Origin: Siphonodentalium dalli
Lineage: Eukaryota; Mollusca; Scaphopoda; Gadilida; Siphonodentaliidae
NCBI GenBank assembly: GCA_032622095.1
Contig: CP136065.1
Location: 245,645,474-245,709,473 of the forward strand
Reading direction: 5' to 3'
Length of the DNA stretch: 64,000 bases
Of the stretch, positions 54,892-64,000 are shown piece after piece (positions within the stretch are counted from its first letter, which is position 1; the number at the start of each line of letters is the position of its first letter). The notes beneath the pieces are model-generated. The model saw nothing but the letters and a program-made list of their open reading frames with translations, was not told where the DNA came from and searched no databases. The translations under genes were made by a program, and so were the position numbers.

Positions 54892-55352
54892 TTAACCCTT
54901 TCAGTGCCAAGTCCGATTTTTGTATCAACCCATATTTCCTTGATCATTTTTCAAATTTATTGATTGTAATAATGTGATACACTGATGGAATGAGCTCTTA
55001 GAGCATGATCTCATCGGCCCTAAACCTACAAAATAAGTCTGTTAAAGAATATAAGAATAAATTATTAAAATTGTAAAAAATTGTAAAAAAAAAACCAAAA
55101 AAAAAATTGTTAGGCCAATGCATTCTCTTATATATGCGAGGCGACCTATGGTCGACTCGCATATATAAGAGAATGCATTGGCACAGGGTATATGGGTTGA
55201 TACAAAAATCGGAACTGGCACTCAAAGGGTTAAGAGCATGATCTAAGAGCTCTTTCCATCAATGTATTACATTAATATAATCAATAAATTTGAAAAATGA
55301 TCAAGGAAATATGGGTTGATACAAAAATCGGACTTGGCACTGAAAGGGTTAA
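54892..55352. mobile_element. C element with a second C element in its apex
   Basis: Outer: TTAA both ends, short-core subtype. Inner: long-core subtype at ~55012-55232, inserted in the apex. The inner left end (CCCTTTGAGTGCCAGGGGCC) is absent and replaced by TTAGAGCATGATCT, a copy of the sequence right of the inner element (TTAAGAGCATGATCT). Confidence 0.82.
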
Positions 55353-55729
55353 ATTTCAACAGAAAATTTAGGTGTAATCACATGTCTGTACTTTAGCTTC
55401 TTGTCAATTTGTCACTGCCCCTTGGTTTGCACACACAAAACGCTCAATTTTACCCATTTTTTTTTACTCAAATTGACCATTTTCAACCCAAAAACAGACC
55501 ATGGCAGAGCGATTGTCAGTAAATAACCTTCTTCCACCTAATATAGCTATGTTAGAGCTGAAAAATATTGAAATAGAAAAAAAGTTACAGATGACAGAAT
55601 TCAGGGGAGAGAAATCGGGCTCTTTTCCAGTAACCAACTAGAGGTGTGACTGTCCCAATGGGACTACGGATACCCCAGATGTTTCACATGTCAGTAAACA
55701 TTTAGTTAAAATAATAAAATAACAGTTCC
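55353..55729. other. Intron 2 segment, nothing recognised
   Basis: About 375 bp unique sequence with one T-run; its right end has ACTGTCCCAATGGGACTACG, which may already belong to the pearl-like element. Confidence 0.4.
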
Positions 55730-56412
55730 CATTGCAGGTGTACAACCATAACCCTAATCTTAAACCTATTGACCAAAAAATGTAGGAATAAAAGCTTGGA
55801 CAAAATTATGTATGTTGCGAAAAAAATTCTAAGTCGAAAAAGGGGAATAACTCCACACAAAATATGTCGGACAGACGTCATAATCGCAGGTGCACAGGTT
55901 CCCATGGTACTAAATATCAGTGCCAAGATTAAAAAAATGTAGGAATAAAAGCTCGGACAAAATTATGCATGTTGCAAAAAAAGTTTCTAAGTCGAAAAAG
56001 GGGGATAACTCCACCAAAAAATGTCGGACAGACGTCATAATCGCAGGTGCACAAGTTCCCATGGTACTAAATATCTGTGCCACGTTTTTAAAAAATTGAC
56101 CGAAAAATGTAGGAATAAAAGCTCGGACAAAAGTATACATGTTGCGAAAATTTTCTAAGTAAAAAAAGGGGGGATAACTCCAGCAAAAAAAAGTCCGACA
56201 GACGTCATAATCGCAGGTGCACAGGTTCCCATGGTGGTTGATGTCTGTGCCAAGTTTCACGGAAATTGATCAAAAAACGACTGAGAAAAACTCCGGACAA
56301 ATTTGTGTCCACGGACGGACGGACGACGGACGGACGACGGACGACGGACGGACGACGGACGGACAAGCTGACTCCAGTATACCCCCCCTAACTTCGTTGC
56401 GGGGGGTATAAT
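55730..56412 (+). mobile_element. Pearl/Helentron-like element (2)
   Basis: Three ~150-bp core repeats (ATGTAGGAATAAAAGCTCGG, GTCGGACAGACGTCATAATC, GCAGGTGCACAGGTTCCCAT), then GGACGGACGACGG repeats (56312-56365) and a hairpin TATACCCCCC / GGGGGGTATA (56378-56410). Same plan and same terminal hairpin as element 1, but different cores. Confidence 0.77.
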
Positions 56413-56648
56413 AACACAGAGTTGGCCTTCACTGAATACGAAAATCCTGTTGCGTATCCAAGTTTTCCACTTTTTTGAATACATTCCCAGTTTTGTAAAA
56501 TAATTAATCCTTCAAACCAGTAATGACACATTTCACACAGGCTACACTGGCTGTTACCCCCCAATCCCAGATACTTATATTTCTATTTTTCAGACCCCCT
56601 AAAACCTGATAAATCGTGTACTGCTACCTTAAATGAAATGTAAATGAA

Positions 56649-56917
56649 TTAACCCTTTCTATAATATATTCTCATTGACGCTGATTGACGAGTAGTTATC
56701 CCTTAGGTTGTTCAGATAATAAGTTCAACAAACTATCATAGACGTTTGTTGTACTTATTGTCCCAACATTTCCCACCAATGAATAGACTTCCTTCTGCAC
56801 TTTCTATTATCTGTCGTCTGTGTATGTTCCCTAAACATCCCTCTGGATGAATGATAGAACATTCCAATGTATATTTTTATAACTGATGGAAGAATCCATT
56901 TAGTAGAGAAAGGGTTT
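56649..56917. mobile_element. P element, intact
   Basis: TTAACCCTTTCTATAATATA left end and TAGTAGAGAAAGGGTT right end; internal inverted TTCAGATAATAAGTTCAACA / TTGTTGTACTTATTGTCC. The right TTAA is changed to TTTG. Ends 18 bp from the donor of exon b. Confidence 0.78.
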
Positions 56918-56935
56918 GAGGGACTAAGAACTCAC

Positions 56936-57127
56936 CACTTATGATCTTGATATGATTAGTCGGGATAGTAAACTCAGATGCCAAAACGGGATTCACACAC
57001 GAGAACAGCGTGTTAAAATTAACAGTCTCGATCGGTGACGTCAGCGTGGCACTAAGAGTACGGGTCATCGCCACACCACAAGTTGTATATGTCATGTTCC
57101 AGGCATCGTAACCATCTTCCCATCGCC
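56936..57127 (-). CDS. Exon b: PKD-like segment
   Basis: 192 bp. Acceptor GTAAATTTCAG|GG and donor AGTG|GTGAGT. The split codon G|GG from exon a reads Gly, followed by RWEDGYDAWNMTYTTCG. The exon ends after ...HIKIIS plus one base, which completes as Glu in exon c. It completes the third PKD-like repeat: the tyrosine/Cys-rich stretch and IETVNFNTLFSCVNP have the beta-strand pattern, but the canonical H-x-Y motif is missing, so the repeat is divergent. A piggyBac-like P element ends 18 bp beyond its donor. Confidence 0.88.
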
Positions 57128-57342
57128 CTGAAATTTACGTAAAGTGAGGAATTAGTATTTATCACATAATTTGGCCATAAAAGCAGTTTCATAATTATCG
57201 GTAATAGACACGTTTAATATCAGCGCGTGCGATGACGTCACGGCGTTCTTCAAATAACTTGCGATCGCTGTAGTTTATGATTGTTGTTTCGATGAATATT
57301 TCGCGTTGCTTCGGGTTTATTTGATCATGTGATAAAAGGTAT

Positions 57343-57484
57343 CTCACACTCGTCCTATTTTATACGTAATTTATCAACCTCGTCCTCTAAATTCTATTTG
57401 AGCCTCGGTAAACCTCGGCTCAAATCGAATTTAGTGAACTCGGTTGATAAATTCCATATAAAATAGTAACTCGTTTGAGATCCT
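57343..57484. repeat. L palindrome, copy 2
   Basis: ATCTCACACTCGTCCTATTT and complement; centre GAGCCTCGGTAAACCTCGGCTC. Confidence 0.85.
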
Positions 57485-57994
57485 CTATTTATTATATATC
57501 TATCAACGTAATTCGCATGATTGCACGAGTTTCCAGGCGTGTGGTAATTCTCAGAATCGCACTAGTGCAATCTGTCAACGGAACTATTTCATTCATTGTT
57601 GTTAGACTGGTTCTCATCGTTACTATTTTTACTTTTTCAATCAGGACAATAAAGAAACAATAAGCGATCAATCGATGAGATGATTCATTCAAATAGTTTC
57701 ATTTCAATAATATGTTTTTCGAGGCACAGAATTTAATTTCAAATGCATCATTAAAGATGGGTCAAGGTCACTCGCGAATAGTCGAATCTGTCTGATTGTT
57801 GTGTTAACACTAAAATGCTGTTAAAACTCAATTAAATTCACATTTTCAGTACCGGAGATGTACGATTGTGAGTCAACTTACTATGATATGGAGATATGTA
57901 ATAAAAATAGAACTGAATGAGTGTCTATCGCTCCGCCAACAAATCTCATGTAATAATTTCGTCAAAATCCAGACTCTCATGCGGTTCTATCTAT
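57485..57994. other. Intron 1 segment, nothing recognised
   Basis: About 510 bp. Two overlapping short frames lie opposite each other at 57475-57692; neither has domain or splice support. Confidence 0.4.
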
Positions 57995-58442
57995 TTATTA
58001 CACTCCTATGCGCGATTTTCCATTGAAAACACCGTCAATTAAAAATAGTAATGTCACTAGTGAATTATGTCATTTCTCATAATGTTGACGTTACTAATGT
58101 TGCTTACTAATCTAGACTAAATTATCGAAGGTTACTAATGTTGCTTACTAATCTAGACTAAATTATCGAAGGTTGATCTTTCTCCACATCAGGACTTTTA
58201 TGCATTAATTCTGGTGTTTTAATCATTTGTGGCAAACCAAATTGATGCAGAAGTGTAATAAATAGAGTAATCAATTAGTTCCGAGAATTACGTTAAATAA
58301 TTCACTCGAGGCGAGAGATGTTTGGGTAAGAAACTTTCGTGTTGTGTGCACTAATGCACACTCGTTTCTTACCGACGTCTCTCACCTCTCATGACTTATT
58401 TAACGTAATTCTCTGAACGAATTGAATACTCTCTATTTATTC
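57995..58442. repeat. K element, copy 2 (reversed)
   Basis: TATTTATTACACTCCTATGC to GTGTAATAAATAGAG, then the ~170-bp palindrome with GGTAAGAAACTTTCGTG. A 47-bp segment (GTTACTAATGTTGCTTACTA...) is duplicated in tandem at 58089-58172. Confidence 0.78.
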
Positions 58443-58752
58443 CACACCCAATAATTTATTTTTGCAAAATACAGCAAAATAAGATTTAAATAAAAATATT
58501 TGTCTTGTCCTTGGCCGATACAAACCAAATATGTTTACAACATCATTGACAACATTGCATTAAGTTTTATCTCGCGGCACGACATGAGTGTGCAATGTTC
58601 ACAAATTGTGTTCTTAATATATTGAATGCAGAACATAAGTATTCAATATATTATTACATTTGGTCTCCATAAATCACAAGTTTGTTCAATTAACCAAAGC
58701 AATATAATTTAAGTATTCTACAAGCTGCAATCCTCAGAGGGAACTGCCCACG

Positions 58753-58885
58753 GTCACAAATCCAATGTGTAAAGGTCACACAAGGTCCAATGTCTAAAAG
58801 TCACACAAGATCCAATGTCTAAGGGTCACACAAGGTCCAATGTCTAAGGGTCACACAAGGTCCAATGTCTAAAGTTCACACAAAG
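58753..58885 (+). repeat. ~25-bp tandem repeat, 5 copies
   Basis: GGTCACACAAGGTCCAATGT followed by CTAAA/G. Confidence 0.92.
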
Positions 58886-58943
58886 TCAATTTCCCATTTC
58901 CCAGGCCGAAATCTTTGAAATTGAGCATGTGAGAGTGCAGTTT

Positions 58944-59131
58944 TTAACCCTTTGAGTGCCAGGTCGATTTTTGTATCAACCCATAAACCCTGTGCCAATG
59001 CATTCTCTTATATATGCGAGTTTTTTTTTTTACAATTTTACAATTTTAATAATTTATTTTTATATTCTTTAACAGACTTATTTTGTAGGTTTAGGGCCAA
59101 TGAGATCGGCCCCTGGCACTCAAAGGGTTAA
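58944..59131. mobile_element. C element, long-core subtype, core half deleted
   Basis: TTAA both ends; after TCTTATATATGCGAG a T-run joins to the ACAATTTTAATAATTT interior, so one core arm is missing. Confidence 0.85.
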
Positions 59132-59199
59132 TATTTTTTTTTAGATCTGGAGCACACACCAAATGAAGCATTCCATCTCTGTGTCAGCTAACTCTGTGT

Positions 59200-59310
59200 T
59201 TAACCCTTCCATGACTGGAGCTTCCATAAATTTTGCGAAAATCCTGTGCCAATGCATTCTCTTATATATATATTAGTCTCCCATAGGTAGCCTCACATAT
59301 ATAAGAGAAC
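59200..59310. repeat. E element, truncated by T repeat
   Basis: TTAACCCTTCCATGACTGGA start and a core hairpin; stops at ATATAAGAGAA, where CTAGCAGGGTTACCTGGCG begins. Confidence 0.8.
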
Positions 59311-60263
59311 TAGCAGGGTTACCTGGCGTTGCCCAGGTTAAAGTGATGTGAAATCCTATGTATGCTGTTGATATTTGGTGGGAATAGAGAATACTCTTGT
59401 ATTTTCAAATAGCATCACAAAATATGATTCAAACACATGGAATATAAGTAGTGGCTCAACTTGTCGATTGTCATTTTGTTTATCGCGATTAATCCGTCCG
59501 AGAACATTTATTTTTATCAGATTTGCACTCAACTGAAAGATTAAAAGAGCATTAATTAGCGTCAGCAGTATTGTTTACACTGTATTATCAGTGCTGGCCC
59601 GGGAATGTGGTTTTTCTAACTGAGTTCCGGCTATTGTACTGAACGGTACCCACTGTCAGACTGTGTCCATTCGCCATCTTCCGGGTATACCGGTACTCCT
59701 TCGATTCCACACTCAATGCACAACTTTCATATCAAAGACAGCATTCTTTACTTATGTTCACACCGAACTGGCAAATTAAAATACCATATTAGCACCCAGT
59801 AGACAGTAGAACGTTCGATTCTTGACTCTGCACCCCACTACATGCACTTCTGCAACAAAATCAACATTCGTTACCTAAATTCACACTGAACTGACAAATT
59901 AATTTAGCTCCTATTTCCAACAATGCTTTGGTAGAGCGCATGGAAGTTTCGTCCACAATAGCAAAGCAAGGGTTTGCGTGCGACGTCACATGATGTCATT
60001 TCGACAACTTCATAAGAAATAGTGTCTATACTTGAGTGCAAACACTGCATTTGGGGACCATGTTAGATCTCAGGTTTGCTTTGACCAATCGGCATGAAAT
60101 TCTACGACACAGTGCAGGCCGTGTTCCAAATTTGGGCCATATTGGACGTCTGGTTGAAATGTTATAAAAGCACTAAAAGCGTGACCGAGTTATACACACA
60201 CAGATACACCCTCACACACACAGATACACATACAGACGACAGGTTTTATATATATAGACTAGG
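59310..60263 (+). repeat. T repeat, copy 1
   Basis: Begins CTAGCAGGGTTACCTGGCGT and ends ACAGACGACAGGTTTTATAT plus ATATAGA. Contains TACTCCTTCGATTCCACACT, AGATCTCAGGTTTGCTTTGA and CGACGTCACATGATGTCATT. Probably the 3' part of a retroelement or Helitron-like family; class not determined. Confidence 0.65.
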
Positions 60264-61490
60264 GGGTTGCCCGTCAAAATGACGGGTATATAAATGTTCT
60301 TCGTTACTTTCTGGTCACCACGGCCATGAACACATCATTTCTATATATATTAGCAATGGATTGGTCATACTTCTCTTTCACCGGAGGCGCGTGGGAACAC
60401 TTTATTGAACTAAAACTGTATTTTTTACCCCCACCCTACCCCACATATATGCATGCACATTTGGAACGCAACAAAATCAACATGTTATTTTATTACTGGA
60501 TTTACTTACTGAAATAGACTCCATTTGGGAGCGTTTATTCAGCGGCGGAGAGGCCTACGGCCCCCCTTTGCTATATATGAGCCTATGGCTCGGGAACACT
60601 TTTTTCACAGAAAAACTGTAGTTTCTACTACCACCCACATATATGCATGCGCATATGGAATGCAACAAAATCAACTTATAGTTCTGTATTACTATTATAT
60701 ATAGTCCAGTACAACTGAAACAGAGCCTTTATTCAGCAACCGAGTGGACTGCAGCCCCTTTGTGCGCTTCGCGCACATACATTATGATCTTATGAAACAG
60801 GCTCCCTTCGGGAGCTTTTATTCAGCAGCATATATAGACCTACGGTCACAGGCCCTTGCACTGCGGCCCATTTGCCCACTTCGCGCCCATTTTTAGATTC
60901 TATAAAACGTTATTTATCAATTTGCCGTCTTCCGTATATGTACTCCTTCGATTTCACACACAATGCACAACTTTCATAACAAAGACACAATCCATTACTT
61001 ATATTAACACTGAAGTGGCATATTATAAGACCGTTTAGCACAAATTTCCAACGACGGTATAGAACGTTCTAGTATCGACTCTACACCCCATGCACTTCTA
61101 CGGCAAAAGCAACATGCATTAATTATATTCACACTCAAACTGATCTGACAATTAATTTATAGCGCCCATTTTCAACAACGCTTCGGTAGAGCACTTGGAA
61201 ATTCCGTCAATACAATAGCAACGTAAGTTTGGGTTTGTGTACGACGTCACCTGACGTCATTTCGACAAACTCATAAGAAATATTGTCTACTTGGATGCAA
61301 CTACTGCATTTGGAGACCATGCTAGATCTCAGGTTTGCTTTGACCAATCAGCGTGAAATTTTGTGAGTCACCTTTTACGACACAATACAGGCATGGTCCA
61401 AATTTGGTCTACATTGCACGAATGGTTGAAAAGTTATAAGCACGCCAAGATACACACACACACAGACGACGGGTTTTATATATATAGATA
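60264..61490 (+). repeat. T repeat, copy 2
   Basis: Starts CTAGGGGGTTGCCCGTCAAA and ends AGACGACGGGTTTTATATAT plus ATAGA. The right 600 bp match copy 1 at ~75-80%. The left part has its own diverged internal duplication (CACATATATGCATGCACATT / CACATATATGCATGCGCATA). Head-to-tail with copy 1. Confidence 0.65.
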
Positions 61491-61634
61491 CTAACGACTG
61501 TGATCAAGGGATCTAAACCTCTCATGTATAGGGGTCATTGGCTTTCTGTATGTATACTATATATATATATACTAATATATATATATATATATATATATAC
61601 TAACGACTGTGATCAAGGGATCTAAACCTCTCCA

Positions 61635-61664
61635 GGGACCAGCCTAGACCATATTTTCAGGGCG
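61635..61664. repeat. N element terminus
   Basis: CAGGGACCAGCCTAGACCAT, as at the ends of the N element at 16683; no partner terminus nearby. Confidence 0.6.
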
Positions 61665-62337
61665 AAGTGAGTCTACAAAATTTAAATTTATCAGTACTAC
61701 GACAGGAGTCGCTATAGAACAAAAATAGGAGAGATGTAATATGTCAATTAAACTTATGAAACAATGGTTGAAATATGGAGTCTTTATGTTAAATATCATG
61801 ACCCTAATAACTATTAATAATACCCAAACATAATTGTGAGAGGATAGCAGCATTTTATATCGTAATTGTGGGAGAATGACAGGATTTTATTTCATATTTT
61901 TCGAGTTTTTAAAAATGCCAACAATATTTATCAAACCGAAACGAAACGAAATCATGAACACTATTACTGTGCTCTATTAGTAATCCCGTTTGAAATTTTA
62001 ATATGCTTCACAAATGAATTTGTTTTAAAATTTCTTTAACCAAACTCCATAGAGGGAGTGATGAACTGACACATTGTGAGAGCTGTGAGTTGTAATCTTC
62101 AGTAAAATCACAACAACCAGATTAACACTTGAGGCCCGACGATGTTTTCACAGCTGCCAGTAATCAGACTCCGTTGTCAACATGCTTCCAGAATGGAGCA
62201 ATACAGGTGTTAATTGTTTTATAACACCTTGATAGTGGAGTATTGTGTGCAATCACAGTTGACAGTTGTAAATTATCATAAATTATTTGGGGCATTTTGC
62301 CGATTTTCGTCAAGTCAACTTCAGGGCGACTTCAGCC
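61665..62337. other. Inserted segment, nothing recognised
   Basis: About 670 bp of AT-rich sequence between the N terminus and the A half; may be the interior of a larger N-type element. Confidence 0.35.
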
Positions 62338-62444
62338 CGAGAGCTTTCCGATGAATGGCAACATGCCATATTTCCGACTAAATCCTGAAAAGTTACCCAT
62401 AATTCTGCTGTGGTTAAAGGAGTCGATTAATTAGGGCATTACTG
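62338..62444. repeat. A element, right half
   Basis: GAGAGCTTTCCGATGAATGG to GGGCATTACTG and TA; starts at the apex like the copy at 11585. Confidence 0.85.
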
Positions 62445-62516
62445 TATATATACTAACGACTGTGATCAAGGGATCGAAACCTCTCATGTACAGGGGTCAT
62501 TGGCTTTCTATATGTA

Positions 62517-62552
<36 letters not shown>

Positions 62553-62699
62553 TAACGACTGTGATCAAGGGATCTAAACCTCTCATGTCATTGGCTTTCT
62601 ATATGTACACTATTTATATATACTAACGACTGTGATCAAGGGATCGAAACCTCTCATGTCATTGGCTTTCTATATGTACAATGCGGCCGCTATACTAAC

Positions 62700-63234
62700 C
62701 TTCTCTATATTTAGTAACAATTCCATTTCCGTCATCGAGATCGGCATTAATGTGAAGGTCAAGTGATGTCGGTGCTCTGTAGATCACCAGTCGCATCTCT
62801 ACCTCCAGATTAATCGGAATCACCGTAAACGGCGGGCGAAGTTCCCATCTCGGGTTGTCAATCCTTTCCAAAATCTTTACCGTTGTTTCTAAATTTAGAG
62901 AGCTAAGTTCGTTGTAGACTTTTGCCGTGACGTTGAAGATCCCTGTATCTTGGTATGTGTGCATTTGAATGACATTCTCATTAAAATCCACAGTATTTAT
63001 AACACTTTCCCCGTAAACAACTGCCAAACTGTCAGCATAATCAAAATCTATCTTTGCGTCAATCACTGGATCCCCGCCTGTATGATTAAAATAAAACTCG
63101 ACCACAGTTGGTGGGTTGAAGAGCTTTCCTTCAGGAAGTTCAGCATTCGACCAGAAATCAATGTTCTCAATCCGAGAGAAGACCTCAATTGTAAACGTTT
63201 TCTCGTATGATTTGATTGAGTTGGCAACATGCAC
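62700..63234 (-). CDS. Exon a: PKD repeats
   Basis: Largest exon, 535 bp. The acceptor TTCTTGTTACAG lies just right of 63234 and the donor AAG|GTTAGT starts at 62699. It enters in phase 0 and leaves one base of a split Gly codon. The first ~30 residues (VHVANSIKSYEKTFTIEV) look like the last strands of a PKD repeat. Residues ~45-125 form a full PKD-like fold with HTYQDTGIFNVTAKVYN in the place of the family's H-x-Y-x-x-x-G-x-Y-x-V motif; the usual WGDG turn is replaced by DFDYAD. From NPRWELRPPFTVI a third repeat begins and continues in exon b. The preceding exon must end in phase 0 and lies beyond 63234; none could be placed securely. Confidence 0.9.
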
Positions 63235-63255
63235 CTGTAACAAGAAAAATATCCA

Positions 63256-63489
63256 TTACCCCTTTCATGACGGGATGCAGAATTATAAAGATCATGTGCC
63301 GAGTCTACCAAAGGGAGCCTCGCATATATAAGAAACTGCACTGGCTTACAAGGTCAAGGTAAATGTTCTTAAGCCAATGTATTCTCTTATATATGTGAGG
63401 CTCCCTATGGGAGACTTGCATATATGAGAGAATGCATTGGCACAGGGTTCTCACCATATTTCAGGAAGCTCTAGTCATGGAAGGGTTAA
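63256..63489. mobile_element. E element, long form
   Basis: CCCTTTCATGACGGGATGC left end after TTAC, right end GTCATGGAAGGG then TTAA. The first core hairpin has lost one arm, the second is complete. Starts 21 bp upstream of the exon a acceptor. Confidence 0.83.
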
Positions 63490-63649
63490 ACCCTTTGTAT
63501 GCTAAATGGTTTCGATTTGAAGAGTATCACGCATTCAAAATGGCCGAGCTGATCTCAAACGTGAACAGAAACAAGTAGAAAGGTAATAGACTAGGATATG
63601 GTATGATATATTACATAGTATTTCGGCAGCTACTCACTCGCATATGCTA

Positions 63650-63838
63650 CAGTAATGCCCAAAATAATCGACTCCTTACCCACAGCAGAATTATGGGTAA
63701 CTTTTCAGGATTTAGTCGGAAATATGGCTTGTTGCCATTCATCGGAAAGCTCTCACAAGCCATATTTCTGACTAAATCCTGAAAAATTACCCATAATTCT
63801 TCTATGGGTAAGGAGTCAATTATTTAGGGCATTACTGT
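63650..63838. mobile_element. A element, shortened right arm
   Basis: CAGTAATGCCCAAAATAATC start, TA flanks; after AAAGCTCTC it jumps to ACAAGCCATATTTCTG. Both arms share the private change TACCCACAG / ATGGGTA. Confidence 0.87.
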
Positions 63839-63901
63839 ATACTATCTTTCAAACAAGCTGATGTCTCATTTCTGTCCAAACTCACAGTTGTTTGCTCTAA
63901 C

Positions 63902-63989
63902 ATTCTGACCAAAGTTGTTAGTCGAAGGAATCTCCGAGATGTATGGATTGATTTTTCCACGAACCTCTGGCTGGCAACTTTGGTCAGAT
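63902..63989. repeat. Small inverted repeat
   Basis: TTCTGACCAAAGTTGTTAG and GGCAACTTTGGTCAGA, 57 bp apart. A minus-strand frame is open through it but is not PKD-like. Confidence 0.6.
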
Positions 63990-64000
63990 TGTTATAGAAA

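Larger units (their letters stand above)
61491..62690 (+). repeat. Tandem repeat next to exon a donor, interrupted
   Basis: Five units of TATACTAACGACTGTGATCA, AGGGATCTAAACCTCTCATG, CATTGGCTTTCTATATGTAC plus (AT)n, at 61491, 61601, 62455, 62552 and 62621. ~61634-62445 is foreign and includes an N-type terminus and half an A element. The last unit ends 10 bp before exon a. Confidence 0.83.
820..63234 (-). other. Polycystin-1/REJ-family gene, internal part (9 exons found)
   Basis: Span of the single host gene. Nine minus-strand exons were joined by checking splice sites and codon phase by eye; every junction conserves frame, and the joined product (~861 residues) has no stop. Domain order is several PKD repeats followed by an REJ module, as in polycystin-1, PKDREJ and the sea urchin egg-jelly receptor. 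These are large membrane proteins whose ectodomain acts in adhesion or sensing. No N-terminal leader, GPS site, PLAT domain or transmembrane segment lies in the window, so both ends are outside it. Which family member this is (PKD1, PKD1L or PKDREJ-like) cannot be decided from the ectodomain seen here. Confidence 0.88.

Noticed and set aside
63884-64000. Possible exon upstream of exon a, open on the minus strand with a GTGAGT donor at phase 0
   Set aside because: The product (YNNLTKVASQRFVEKS...) does not look like a PKD strand and the region is an inverted repeat; too weak without the sequence beyond 64000.

Overview
Eukaryotic (animal) genomic DNA, AT-rich, with long introns packed with short palindromic transposons. 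The host gene belongs to the polycystin-1/REJ family. The bivalve-type 'pearl' repeats (tandem ~160-bp cores, an ACGG-type microsatellite, a terminal hairpin) and the general repeat style suggest a mollusc or other spiralian; this is inference, since no marker gene fixes the species.

The backbone is one protein-coding gene on the minus strand, running from right to left through the whole window and open at both ends. I find nine internal coding exons (a to i: 62700-63234, 56936-57127, 48699-48922, 35690-35864, 33837-33925, 28164-28635, 25692-26065, 8506-8834, 820-1013). Each has GT/AG boundaries, and all eight junctions agree in reading phase (0,1,1,0,1,0,1,0,2), giving about 861 codons. Exons a-f encode PKD (polycystic kidney disease, Ig-like) repeats and exons f-i encode most of an REJ (receptor for egg jelly) module. 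This is the extracellular order of polycystin-1/PKDREJ/suREJ proteins. The GPS/GAIN, PLAT and transmembrane parts would lie left of position 1, and the N-terminus right of 64000.

Introns make up about 96% of the window. Repeat families named in the entries: A (TA target, TIR CAGTAATGCCC, ~210-bp hairpin, Tc1/mariner-like); B (8-bp target duplication, TIR CAAGCCTTG or CAAGCCTGAG, hAT-like); C, D, E and P (TTAA target, termini CCCTTT..., piggyBac-like; C, D and E share one palindromic core); G (TTA target, Harbinger-like); N (hAT-like); R (TA target); F/Q, K, L, M, J, S and T (other dispersed repeats). There are also three or four pearl/Helentron-like elements, a degenerate Crypton-type tyrosine-recombinase gene (49754-51091), and a small LTR retroelement (52020-53968) carrying an unrecognised ORF split by a D element.

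Three structures stand out. (1) 44766-48757 is an array of about 40 units built from the last ~58 coding bases of exon c plus its 5' splice site, so intron 3 carries about 40 copies of the GTAAGT donor. (2) 1876-7937 is a three-level nest: an A element contains a C element, which contains a 5.7-kb fold-back element whose arms carry a long satellite. (3) Hairpin elements sit within 14-40 bp of the splice donor of five of the nine exons.
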